A model generated the notes under the pieces. The model did no database searches, was not told where the DNA came from, and saw nothing but the letters and a program-made list of their open reading frames with translations. From the NCBI GenBank assembly GCA_903904005.1, contig CAIVAR010000135.1:1-52843 (forward strand): a stretch of DNA of 52,843 nt, in the 5' to 3' direction. Made by a program: the position numbers and the translations under genes. This document shows, in pieces, positions 26,501 through 33,968 of this stretch (its first letter is position 1; every line of letters starts with the position of its first letter). Source of the DNA: an uncultured Anaeromyxobacter sp. (GTDB taxonomy: Bacteria > Myxococcota > Myxococcia > Myxococcales > Anaeromyxobacteraceae).

Positions 26501-28570
26501 CGGAGCACCGTCGCCTACGACCCGGAGGTCCCGGAGAACGTGGTCGAGCGGAAGAGCCCGTACGGCAGCGTCCGCTACGCCTACCATTCCGACCGCGACG
26601 GGCCACTCTTCGGCAGCCGGGCCATCCCGAAGGAGGTCTCCTACTTCGATGCCGATGGCCGCGTCCGGGTGAAGATCGCGTACGACTACCACGCGAACGC
26701 CGCCGGCGCGCCGCCCTCCCTCCTGCTCGAGCGAATCACGGCCACCGGGGCGTCGGGCGCGCTGCTCGTGGCCCTGGAGTACGGATACGACGAGAAGGGA
26801 CGGGTCGCGAGGATCGCCCGCCGGTCGGGGAGCGGATCCGATCGCAAGGCCAGCTTCGTCCAGTCGTTCACGTACAACGACGACGACCAGTTGATCCGGG
26901 AGGAGACCCGCGACGCCGGGGGCGACCTCCTCGAGACGCTCGCGTACACCTACGACATCCGGGGCAACATCCTGTCGAGGACGTCGGCCGGAGCTCGTGG
27001 CACGGAGACCACGTCCTACACGTTCGACGACGACAACAAGCTCACGGCGTCCCAGGGCCCGGACGGCAGCCGGATGACCTACGAATACGATCCGGTGGGC
27101 GCGCTCCGGTCGGTCTCGGTGGACGGCGCGAAGGTGAAGGAGTTCCAGTACGACGAGCTCGGGCAGCTCATCGGGTACAAGGACCGTTCCGGCGCCGACG
27201 TGAGCTATGCATACGACGCCGTCGGCCTGAGGAGATCGAAGACGGACAACCGCACCGGGTACTCCATCTCGTACCAGCGGGACGTGCGCGGGGAGGTGCT
27301 CTCCGAGGAGGACTCCCGCGGCGTCCGGGCCACGCGCCTCTCCGGCCTCCTCCGGACGGTGGACGGGAAGAGCCAGTGGATCCTCCAGGACATGAAGGAC
27401 GTCGTGGGATTCACCGACGACAAGGCGACGAGCCCCGTCGAGCTGTATCGCTACGACGCCTTCGGCGGTGAGCAGGAGCCCGACGCCCGGCCGGGCGGGG
27501 GAAGCTGGACGCTCGGATTCCTCAAGCGGCTCGTCAAGGTCGGTGCGGCGACGGGCGTCATCCCGGCCCCGGTGGGCGCGGTCGCCGGCCGCGTCCTCGA
27601 CGGCGGCAAGGAGCAGGCCGCGCCCTCCTTCTCGATCCTCGGCAACCCGTCCCGTTACGCGGGCTACGCCTACGACGAGGAATCGGGGATGTACAACCTG
27701 AAGTCCCGGCTGTACGCCCCCGAGATGATGCGCTTCCTCTCGCGGGACCTCTACCCGTCCGGAAACCGCTATGCCTACGCGGACGGCGATCCGGTCGGGA
27801 GGATCGACCCGGGGGGTACCGTCGCGACCGCGACCGTGCTCGGCGTGGTGGCGCTCGTGTCGGGCCTGACCTCGGGGAGCGTGGGCTACGCGGCAAAGAA
27901 GTTCACGGAGAACCATCCCTCGAACGAGACCGTCCAGCACCGTCTCCGGGTCGTTGCGGCGTCCTTCGGAGGGGTGGCGACGGTGGCCGGAGTCGGGTGG
28001 GGCGCCCTCAAGATCAAGGACTGGTGGGTGGCGCGCAGGTCCGCCGCTGCCGCCATGCTGCACGAGCCCGCGGGCAGCCTGCTCACCGAAGGCAGCGTGG
28101 TCAGGGCCCCATCGCGCCGTTCGTCGATCCAGTTGCAAGGGAGTGAATCGAGACGGAACGGACCCGGGATGAACGTGGAGCGGCAGCAGTCCCAGGTGCT
28201 GCAACGCCAGCAGTCCCAGGAGTTGCAGCGCCGGAACGGCCCGGGCGTCCAGGAGGACCTGCGCCTGAGCAACGCCAGCGCGAACAGTTCCCGCACGCAG
28301 ATGGAGTTCAACCAGGGGCGGATCTACGGCGATCGCAGTTCCTTCGACACCGCCGGAAACGACAGCATCTTCAACCAGGGGCAGATCGATGCCATGGGGG
28401 AGACCCACTGGAAGGGCTCCCAGGACACGGCCATCGGACGCAGGGCGGTCGGTGGTGGCAACCCCGTCCAGGTGAGATCACGGGCCAACGAGCTCGAGGC
28501 GGTGCTCGGCCAGGAACAGGTCCATCACGTGGACGGCGTTCCGATGAACCTGGGGGCCCGGCTGCGCTGA
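23543..28570 (+). CDS. Secreted RHS/YD-repeat protein
   Basis: 1675 residues. GGAGGT precedes the ATG. An N-terminal Sec-like signal (about 1-28) is followed by AVRGVGAEVNPQTGQL, typical of the start of secreted RHS proteins. Dozens of YD repeats (YDADG, YDELGQV, FDDDG, YDEKGRV, YDIRGN, YEYDPVG) run from about 160 to 1300 and would form the hollow RHS shell. The RHS core is at about 1300-1425 (YRYDAFGG, YAYDEESGMYNLKSRLY, MMRFLSRDLYP, DPVGRIDPGG), with a ~60-residue insertion after YDAFG. A 250-residue unique tip follows: two hydrophobic segments, Gln-rich repeats (RQQSQVLQRQQSQELQ) and no toxin motif I recognise. No VgrG/PAAR is present. Confidence 0.92.
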   Translation: MFPSIRACARILTPVLLAALPLGEVHPQSAPVKPSDAFAANAVRGVGAEVNPQTGQLGLSLPVVDLPGIADEMDLDLSLSRYDVAPGESTSLSGLPVGWKWDLDRIQGDTLELSGSASLKLDPTYPSGLRFVRSKQLRLWPQAGEMDLVYDGRKYLYRLETLDGGSRYFDRYGKLLAVDDRFGNYVLYQYEGTGDLTRSRLTAMVDRHGRKVVITYREGAPAKEVVVTLPDGRTARCRFDVRPAYGSNITLESPEERVTRILLDPGGAVIGIVWPWGGKTAYAYLDNAINYRTENGRTGSFAAVQSVVEDPVSPGSAPTTTRYAYVGGKYYTGYPAYTFGDDSLMSHSGSGAAFEYTTVATTVRTDGNGPPVRVRSTYNHLNIPVKTEVEQGGSVKEVTTPVYVGQDAMGRFPPVGQLDQNYGRVKETRVQVAGRKINAETASYDADGLVAKLSQRTGSVVADTWVDYFDRFGLEKRRETRDSGDKAGAIVSTSERDPDGLYVKETTTARDADKVKVVAERDDHGRMTRTIREKSTGSRTSSTSEGRVYKEDVKGNRLTTVTRDALANESAVTVDIRNGFVLSETDAAGATTTYDYLVERKGLTEPRGLLVKKTHPDGSTELEDRRDPRKTVLTSSSGRVVTDHLDGFGRIVRRTDNGGAQRAERTLLRRTYDELGQVASETDRFGRETHHFHADWQGRRTSSVDSLENVSDIAYDDAELTETTSVNGVRVAKTQFDDDGEPIRSIDFLQGKPGSPLRTVREIARNGKGQVTLERTLLAPDLGVPASPLVSRTLAYDVDGNETSTGVKTLDGGTRSIERTFDVLDEPLGAKVEYASVPPGVDGALRTFRSEVREFDAAGNLVKLTDPLGRAMSFTYDKNGRLASRTDVAGRKVAYERDVMGRVMSAKFEGGTTIASQYHPPGSPGEGRLRSREVLTQGKLVDRLEIEYDDEARGLPVRVKHQDGKTIRAEYDAFDRLTALIDGNGNRSTVAYDPEVPENVVERKSPYGSVRYAYHSDRDGPLFGSRAIPKEVSYFDADGRVRVKIAYDYHANAAGAPPSLLLERITATGASGALLVALEYGYDEKGRVARIARRSGSGSDRKASFVQSFTYNDDDQLIREETRDAGGDLLETLAYTYDIRGNILSRTSAGARGTETTSYTFDDDNKLTASQGPDGSRMTYEYDPVGALRSVSVDGAKVKEFQYDELGQLIGYKDRSGADVSYAYDAVGLRRSKTDNRTGYSISYQRDVRGEVLSEEDSRGVRATRLSGLLRTVDGKSQWILQDMKDVVGFTDDKATSPVELYRYDAFGGEQEPDARPGGGSWTLGFLKRLVKVGAATGVIPAPVGAVAGRVLDGGKEQAAPSFSILGNPSRYAGYAYDEESGMYNLKSRLYAPEMMRFLSRDLYPSGNRYAYADGDPVGRIDPGGTVATATVLGVVALVSGLTSGSVGYAAKKFTENHPSNETVQHRLRVVAASFGGVATVAGVGWGALKIKDWWVARRSAAAAMLHEPAGSLLTEGSVVRAPSRRSSIQLQGSESRRNGPGMNVERQQSQVLQRQQSQELQRRNGPGVQEDLRLSNASANSSRTQMEFNQGRIYGDRSSFDTAGNDSIFNQGQIDAMGETHWKGSQDTAIGRRAVGGGNPVQVRSRANELEAVLGQEQVHHVDGVPMNLGARLR

Positions 28571-28691
28571 GCGACCGGGTATCGTCGACTACACGCCGCC
28601 GCCGGCGGGGACGACACCACCCTGAATGGGGCCTTGCCCCTCCGGATGGCGGGGTCTCTGATCGGTCCTTCCCTCAGCAAGGAGATCCCCC

Positions 28692-29123
28692 GTGCCCAAT
28701 CCGACCCGCCTCGCGCTGCTGCTCGCCGCCTCGTTCCTGTTCGGCAACGTCGCCCTCGCCGCCGATCCCGTCTTCCCGGACCTGGTCGGGACCTGGAGCG
28801 TGAAGGCGGAAGGCGCGGTCATGGTCCAGGGGAAGGACCCTGGCGAGAAGACGCACTGGAAGAGTGGCCAGACCACGATGGCCTCCGAGATGCAGATCAC
28901 CGAGCAGCAGGGGCGCATCGTCAAGGGAACCTTCCGGTCCCCGAAGACGAGCGAGCCGTTCGTGGGCGCCATCGGGCACGACGGGAAGACGGTCTACTTC
29001 GTGGACACGGACGGCTACCTCGACGCGCGCATCGTGGACGCCAACACCATCGAGAGCGTCTACCGGCACTCCACGCCGAAGAGCTCGGTGGTCTCCGTGG
29101 CTGTCTGGACCAGGAAGAAGTAG
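28692..29123 (+). CDS. Small exported protein of unknown function
   Basis: 143 residues from a GTG at 28692 with AAGGAGA upstream. The signal peptide is MPNPTRLALLLAASFLFGNVALA. The mature domain is beta-rich and starts LVGTWSVKAEGAVMVQG. It contains ITEQQGRIVKGTFRS, FVGAIGHDGKTVYFVDTDGY and ends VSVAVWTRKK, a pattern I have seen in small lipocalin-like periplasmic proteins, though I cannot name a family. It lies 121 bases after the RHS gene. Position would allow an RHS immunity role, but it is exported and looks like a general family, so I do not call it that. Confidence 0.75.
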   Translation: MPNPTRLALLLAASFLFGNVALAADPVFPDLVGTWSVKAEGAVMVQGKDPGEKTHWKSGQTTMASEMQITEQQGRIVKGTFRSPKTSEPFVGAIGHDGKTVYFVDTDGYLDARIVDANTIESVYRHSTPKSSVVSVAVWTRKK

Positions 29124-29215
29124 GAGCTCATCGTCGGGGCCACCCGTCCGTACCACTCCAGTTCCCTGTCGCCGTTGCCATCGGTAGCGCGGGTGTCCGG
29201 TGGAGGAAAGGTTCC

Positions 29216-31231
29216 ATGAAGACCCTCGCTCGCGCGGTCGCCCTTTCGCTCGTCGTCCTCCTGGCCTCGTGCGGCAGCGGGAACAAGGGCGGAGGGCCGG
29301 TCGAGCCCACCGACACGGTGGTCCTCGTCTACATGATCGGCAGCACCCTCGAGAGCAGCGAGGAGGCTTTCGCCTCGGTGAACCTGAAGGAGATGATGGC
29401 GGCTGGCCAGCTGGACCACACCCGCGTGGTCGTCCAGACGGGCGGCGCGAAGAAGAGCGGCACGCCGCCCACCGACCCCAGGGCCATGCAGCCGGAGAAC
29501 GTCGACTGGAAGCGCCTGCAGCGGTACGTGGTGCACCCGAAGTCCCTCGAGCAAGTCGAGGACCTCGGGGAGGAAAGCTGGATCGACCCGTCCCTCAACA
29601 TGGCCAGCTCCGTGGCGTTCCTGGACTTCATGGACTGGGCCGTGGGGACCTATCCGGCTCGCAGGTACCTGGTCGTCCTGTGGGACCACGGCGGTGGCAT
29701 CAACCTCGGCATCGGCCGCGACGAGAACACGAAATGGGCCCTGTCGATGGCCGACATCGGGATGGTCCTCCAGACGGCGGTCGCCGGACGGAAGGCGAGC
29801 ATCGAGCTCGTCGGCTTCGACGCCTGCCTCATGGCGACGGCCGAGGTCGCGGCCGCCCTGGTCCGGGGGTCGAAGTACATGGTCGCGTCACAGGACCTTG
29901 AGCCCGGGTCGGGCTGGGACTACACGTCGTTTCTCCGCTACGTGGACGGCAACCCCACCTCCACCGGGGCCGAGATCGGCGCCGAGATCGTCCGGGGGTA
30001 CGTGACGAAGCAGGTCGCCGAGGGGAACGAGGACCTGACGATGTCGGTCGTCGACCTGCTCTCGGCCGCCAGCATCGTCAGCGCGCTGGACGGGTTCGCC
30101 AGGATCCTCACCCCCTACGCCGAGTTTCAGGCCGGCTGGAACCAGATCGCGAAGGGGCGGGTGCGAACCCTCGACTGGAGCACGACGCCGCTCATGAACA
30201 GCAGCCTCGATCTCGCGGACCTGAAGGGGCTCGCCACGAACGTGGTCGCGGAGATCGTCGCCAACCTGGGGCCGGACAGGCTGCTCGAGGGGCAGAGGGA
30301 CGCCCTGCTCGACGCCATCGCGGCCAGCGTGACCACGAACGCCGCACATGGAACCGACGCGAAGGCCACGGGCCTCTCCATCTACTTCCCGTCGGTCCTC
30401 TCCGCCTACGCGACCAAGGGTTACGCCGTCAACACCGCGATGGGCCGGGATCCCTTCTTCGCCATCCTGTACACGAACGTCCAGGAGGGGCTGCTCCAGA
30501 CTTTCTACGACTTCTATCTCTACAACCAGGCCGCGTTGAAGGCGACCATCTCCATGACCCGTGACCCGTCGGCGCCCCTCTCGGCCATCGTGCAGAACGA
30601 CTTCGACTACGCGCTGGCGGCCCACCGGGTGCCCGCGTGCACGGTTCGCGTGAGCAACCGGTTCGTGCAGGCACCTTGCTACGACTCGTTCCGCATCCCG
30701 GACGAGGTGACGAGGATTCCGGGCGGAAGCACCTGGTTGCTGAACGTGTCGCCGGCCTCGAGCTGGCCGGCGCTCACCAGCGGCTCGGGCATCGCCCAAC
30801 CGGTCACCCTGTTCCCCGACACCTACGGCGGGAAGGTCCGGGGCACCGTCAACGACTACGTGGTGCCGGTCTACTACCAGCGGGTGGTGGAAGGGGTCCG
30901 GGAGCAGATGCCGGGCGAGCTCGCGGTGCGGGAGGTGATCCCGGCGAACGGGGACGCCAGCAGCTTCGAGGTCACCGGATTCCGGGAGGACGGGAGCGCA
31001 CCGGGGAAGGAATTCCCCATCGCCGACGGGCAGACCTACGTCATCCGGGTCTACGCAACGGTCGCGGACGTGACGGGATGGTTCCCCACGGATCGCGAGG
31101 TGACGGTGTCGGGCGGGAAACTCAGCCTGGACTTCATCGCGCTGGGCGCCGGGCAGCTCGGCTACTTCGTCATCGACTTGACGGGGCAGGTGCAGGAATC
31201 GGAGCTCGTCGACTACACGCCGGCGCGGTGA
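29216..31231 (+). CDS. Clostripain-family (C11) cysteine peptidase, lipoprotein
   Basis: 671 residues with lipobox LLASC (Cys19) and a Gly/Pro linker. The C11 domain (PF03415 type) covers about 33-430: VVLVYMIGSTLES at the start, His158 in VLWDHGGGINLG and Cys204 in ELVGFDACLMATAEVA, with a long insertion before His. The last ~200 residues are beta-rich and probably form an accessory Ig-like region. GGAGG precedes the ATG at 29216. Clostripains cut after Arg or Lys, and many need self-processing. Its membrane anchor would keep it on the cell surface. A second C11 gene lies at 33969-35972. Confidence 0.9.
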   Translation: MKTLARAVALSLVVLLASCGSGNKGGGPVEPTDTVVLVYMIGSTLESSEEAFASVNLKEMMAAGQLDHTRVVVQTGGAKKSGTPPTDPRAMQPENVDWKRLQRYVVHPKSLEQVEDLGEESWIDPSLNMASSVAFLDFMDWAVGTYPARRYLVVLWDHGGGINLGIGRDENTKWALSMADIGMVLQTAVAGRKASIELVGFDACLMATAEVAAALVRGSKYMVASQDLEPGSGWDYTSFLRYVDGNPTSTGAEIGAEIVRGYVTKQVAEGNEDLTMSVVDLLSAASIVSALDGFARILTPYAEFQAGWNQIAKGRVRTLDWSTTPLMNSSLDLADLKGLATNVVAEIVANLGPDRLLEGQRDALLDAIAASVTTNAAHGTDAKATGLSIYFPSVLSAYATKGYAVNTAMGRDPFFAILYTNVQEGLLQTFYDFYLYNQAALKATISMTRDPSAPLSAIVQNDFDYALAAHRVPACTVRVSNRFVQAPCYDSFRIPDEVTRIPGGSTWLLNVSPASSWPALTSGSGIAQPVTLFPDTYGGKVRGTVNDYVVPVYYQRVVEGVREQMPGELAVREVIPANGDASSFEVTGFREDGSAPGKEFPIADGQTYVIRVYATVADVTGWFPTDREVTVSGGKLSLDFIALGAGQLGYFVIDLTGQVQESELVDYTPAR

Positions 31232-31311
31232 GGGGGGCGACCGCCGTCCGGACCGAGGCGGCACCGCCGACGTGTCCGCCAGGGTATCGTAGCCCGCAGG
31301 GAGGAACGTTC

Positions 31312-32310
31312 TTGGACCACGTGAATCTCGGCAGGACCGGGCTCAAGGTCTCGCGCATCTGCCTCGGCTGCATGAGCTACGGCGCCGCGATCACGGGCGG
31401 CGCGTTGCCGGGGCGCCACCCGTGGGCGCTCGACGAGGCGGCCACCCAGCCGTTCCTCCGGCAGGCGCTCGACCTGGGCATCAACTTCTTCGACACCGCC
31501 AACGTCTACTCGAGCGGCGCGAGCGAGGAGGTGCTCGGGCGCTTCATCGCGGGCGCGGTCCGCCGCGAGTCGGTGGTCATCGCCACCAAGGCCTGGGGGG
31601 TCATGCGCGCGGAGCCGAACGGGCAGGGGCTCTCCCGCAAGGCGATCCTCTTCGAGGTCGAGGAGAGCCTGCGCCGGCTGCGGACCGACTTCATCGACCT
31701 CTACCAGATCCACCGGTGGGACCCGGAGACGCCCATCGACGAGACGCTGGAGGCGCTGCACGACCTCGTGAAGTCCGGCAAGGTCCGCTACCTGGGCGCC
31801 TCCTCCATGCACGCCTGGCAGTTCGCCAAGGCGCTCCACCTCTCAGATCGCCGGGGCTGGGCCCGCTTCGTCTCGATGCAGCCCCACTACAACCTCATCT
31901 ACCGGGAGGAGGAGCGGGAGATGATCCCGCTCTGCCTCGACGAGGGGGTCGGGGTGATCCCGTGGAGCCCGCTGGCTCGCGGCAGGCTGGCGCGTCCGTG
32001 GCAGGCGCCGCCCACCCGGCGCACCGAGACCGACGCGTTCGGGAAGACGCTCTACGTTCGAACCGAGGCCGCAGACGGCGAGGTCGCGGCGCGACTGGCT
32101 CGCGTGGCCGAGGCACGCGGCGTGCCCCGCGCCCAGGTGGCGCTGGCCTGGCTACTCGGCAAGCCGGGGGTCACCGCCCCGATCGTCGGGGCCACCAGCC
32201 CGCACCACCTGCAGGACGCGGCCGCTGCGCTCTCGATCCGGCTCTCGCCGGAGGAGGTCGCCCTCCTGGAGGAGGCCTACGTGCCACACCCCGTCGCCGG
32301 ATTTGGCTAG
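31312..32310 (+). CDS. Aldo/keto reductase
   Basis: 332 residues, a complete (beta/alpha)8 NADPH-dependent reductase. The start motif LGRTGLKVSRICLGCMSYG, catalytic Asp61 and Tyr66 (FFDTANVYSSG), Lys93 (VIATKAWG) and His134 (LYQIHRWD) are all intact, as is the C-terminal coenzyme-binding IVGATSPHHLQDAA. I chose the TTG at 31312 because GGGAGG lies seven bases upstream and no ATG fits; a GTG at 31321 is possible. It resembles the YajO/Tas-like subgroup. It is cytoplasmic; the carbonyl substrate is unknown. It is isolated among genes for exported proteins. Confidence 0.93.
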   Translation: MDHVNLGRTGLKVSRICLGCMSYGAAITGGALPGRHPWALDEAATQPFLRQALDLGINFFDTANVYSSGASEEVLGRFIAGAVRRESVVIATKAWGVMRAEPNGQGLSRKAILFEVEESLRRLRTDFIDLYQIHRWDPETPIDETLEALHDLVKSGKVRYLGASSMHAWQFAKALHLSDRRGWARFVSMQPHYNLIYREEEREMIPLCLDEGVGVIPWSPLARGRLARPWQAPPTRRTETDAFGKTLYVRTEAADGEVAARLARVAEARGVPRAQVALAWLLGKPGVTAPIVGATSPHHLQDAAAALSIRLSPEEVALLEEAYVPHPVAGFG

Positions 32311-32413
32311 GTCGACCGACCCGCACAGCGACCCGTCCTCCACGGGACCGGCTTCCACTACAAGCGGCTCACGAAGCAGCCGGTCCGGTCGCCCCGCGAT
32401 GTGCCGGAGGAGT

Positions 32414-32614
32414 TCAGCGGATCCATCCAAGGAGGATCGCACCGAGTGTCGCCGCCGCTCCCACCACGCTCGAGGTGTCGTGGATGGCGAGGGCAGCCCA
32501 GAGTCCGAAGGCGTGCTCGGACAGCCCCAGCCGGTGGCCGATCGGGGGGAACAGGAGCAGCGCCGCAGCGTTCAGCAGGAAGACGATGCCCAGCGCCGCG
32601 CTGGTCTCGTCGAG
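32414..32614 (-). pseudogene. Fragment of a YeiH/UPF0324 sulfate-exporter-like membrane protein
   Basis: A short frame reads ALGIVFLLNAAALLLFPP, IGHRLGLSEHAFGLWAAL and AIHDTSSVVGAAATLGAILL, which I recognise as the conserved last third of the YeiH/UPF0324 (PF03601) family. It then hits a TGA at 32414. The preceding ~200 residues and the family's end are missing. Upstream the frame soon reaches a stop (32657-32659) and no start is visible. It is a decayed leftover in a 520-base stretch without an intact gene (32311-32831). In the rest of that stretch I see only the inverted repeats listed separately. Confidence 0.7.
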
Positions 32615-32660
32615 TCCCCCGCGACACTTCGCCGCACCCTCTGGAGCGGCAGGCCGTCAC

Positions 32661-32728
32661 GGTTCACTTGATGTGAACCATCCGGTACGGACGCCTGTAC
32701 CGGACGGTACGTTGCCTGCCCCGGCAGG
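32661..32728 (+). promoter_or_regulatory. Three adjacent perfect inverted repeats upstream of the Gly-rich exported protein
   Basis: In 68 bases there are three palindromes: GGTTCAC (32661-32667) / GTGAACC (32673-32679) with 5 bases between; TCCGGTA (32681-32687) / TACCGGA (32698-32704) with 10 between; and CCTGCC (32715-32720) / GGCAGG (32723-32728) with 2 between. They lie 104-171 bases upstream of the ATG at 32832. They look like operator sites for dimeric regulators, or stacked hairpins. No T-tract follows. Which protein binds is unknown. Confidence 0.5.
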
Positions 32729-32831
32729 AAGGCCAAGTGCCCGAACTTTGACGATCCGGACGCTGGCACCGGAGTTGCTCTCTCGTTGGGTCACGGGAGG
32801 AACGAACCTCCCCCCAACCCGGAGAACGACC

Positions 32832-33125
32832 ATGTTCCTGAAGACCTCCCTCGCCGTCGCTGCACTCCTCCTCGCCACCCCGACGCTCGCCGAAGACCAG
32901 GCCCGGAAGCAGACCAAGGACCCGGCCACCCACGTCGACGGCGCCACCCCGACCCAGCAGCGCGACCGCATCAACGACGCCACGAAGGACGCCACCAAGG
33001 ACGCCGCCCGTGAGGGCAGCCGCTCCATGAACGGTGGCGGCGCAGGCAAGGCCGCGGGCGCGGGCGCCGGCGGTGGCGCGGGCGCCGGAGGGAGCGGGTC
33101 CAGCGGTTACCGCGGCGGCAAGTAG
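32832..33125 (+). CDS. Small exported Gly/Ala-rich protein
   Basis: 97 residues. The signal peptide is MFLKTSLAVAALLLATPTLA. The mature part is hydrophilic with a near repeat (DATKDATKDAAREG) and ends in Gly/Ala/Ser runs (GKAAGAGAGGGAGAGGSGSS). No fold is apparent; it is likely disordered. A GGAGAA lies about six bases before the ATG. It is 20 bases upstream of the barrel gene at 33146 and may share its transcript. Three inverted repeats upstream suggest that it is tightly regulated, perhaps as a stress-induced envelope protein (inference). Confidence 0.7.
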   Translation: MFLKTSLAVAALLLATPTLAEDQARKQTKDPATHVDGATPTQQRDRINDATKDATKDAAREGSRSMNGGGAGKAAGAGAGGGAGAGGSGSSGYRGGK

Positions 33126-33145
33126 CCTGGCATCCCGGTGCCGAA

Positions 33146-33949
33146 ATGTTAGCCCTCTGCCTCGCGCTGGCGCTTCTCGCAACCGATGGCGACGGACTCC
33201 GCTTCGAGGGATCCGTCGCCGCCGGTGGCGGTTACGACGCGAATCTCCTCATCGCGCCAGGGAGCGATGCTGCGGGCTCTGCCGTCGCCTCGGTCTCGGC
33301 GTCGGGCGGTGCGACCATCGGCCTCTCCGATTCTGCTTTCCTGTACGTGGGCGCTGCCCTCGACGGATCGAAGTTTCCCACCCTTCCGGAACTCGACCGG
33401 ACGTCCGCGGGGGCTTCCGCGAGCCTGCTCGTGGAACTCGTCGGCCCCCTGGCGCTCGTCCTCGGGACGTCCGGCGGCTTCGGGTGGTACGCCGATCCGG
33501 CGCGCAGCGGCGCGTCCTTCACGGCGCGCGCCACCCTCCGTTACCGGCCCATGAGCTGGTTCACGACCCGGCTCGGCTACGCCCACACCCTGCGAACCGC
33601 ATCCGATCCGGTCTACGGGTCGAACGTCGACCGCATCTTCGCCGAGGTGGAGTTTCGCGCGGCCCGCTCGACGTGGTTCTCGATCGTGGCCTTCGGTGAG
33701 CGGGGCGACCAGACGTTCTACCAGGCGATCCTTCCAGCCTCGGAGTTGGGCACGACCGCCGCAACCGTAACGATCTTCGAGCCGTACCGGGCGACGGCCA
33801 CGACCCTGGGTGTGGGGGTGGGATTCGAGCAGGGGCTCGGAGGCGGCTTCTCCGTCGACCTGGGTGCAACCTGGCGGCGGACGGATACGCCCGACGGCGC
33901 GTACTCCGGACCTTCCGCCTCTGCGACCGTCGTCTGGCGATGGGACTGA
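33146..33949 (+). CDS. Outer-membrane beta-barrel-like protein
   Basis: 267 residues with a short signal peptide (MLALCLALALLATDG). Strong alternation and aromatic girdles suggest about ten or more strands (LRFEGSVAAGGGYDANLLIA, SFTARATLRYRPMSWFTTRL, TTLGVGVGFEQGLGGGFSVD), ending VVWRWD. The region YDANLLIAPG is common at the start of exported barrel proteins that bind or transport through the outer membrane. No named family is recognised. It may be co-transcribed with the Gly-rich protein and is convergent with the C11 peptidase gene. Confidence 0.7.
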   Translation: MLALCLALALLATDGDGLRFEGSVAAGGGYDANLLIAPGSDAAGSAVASVSASGGATIGLSDSAFLYVGAALDGSKFPTLPELDRTSAGASASLLVELVGPLALVLGTSGGFGWYADPARSGASFTARATLRYRPMSWFTTRLGYAHTLRTASDPVYGSNVDRIFAEVEFRAARSTWFSIVAFGERGDQTFYQAILPASELGTTAATVTIFEPYRATATTLGVGVGFEQGLGGGFSVDLGATWRRTDTPDGAYSGPSASATVVWRWD

Positions 33950-33968
33950 CGATGAGGCCGCGTCGCCG

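Noticed and set aside
28180-28235. CRISPR-like or mobile repeat (CAGCAGTCCCAGG direct repeat)
   Set aside because: It lies inside the RHS coding frame and simply encodes the Gln-rich peptide repeat.
24026-28408. 1460-codon open frame antisense to the RHS gene
   Set aside because: Very high GC keeps the antisense frame open. The translation is low-complexity Arg/Val/Gly/Asp with no motif, while the plus strand encodes a clear RHS protein.
28626-28638. GGGGC-CTT-GCCCC hairpin after the RHS gene
   Set aside because: A 5-bp stem without a T-tract is expected by chance in DNA this GC-rich, so I did not call it a terminator.
28692-29123. RHS immunity gene
   Set aside because: The position fits, but the protein is exported and has its own SD 121 bases downstream, and it looks like a general lipocalin-like family rather than a tip-specific partner.
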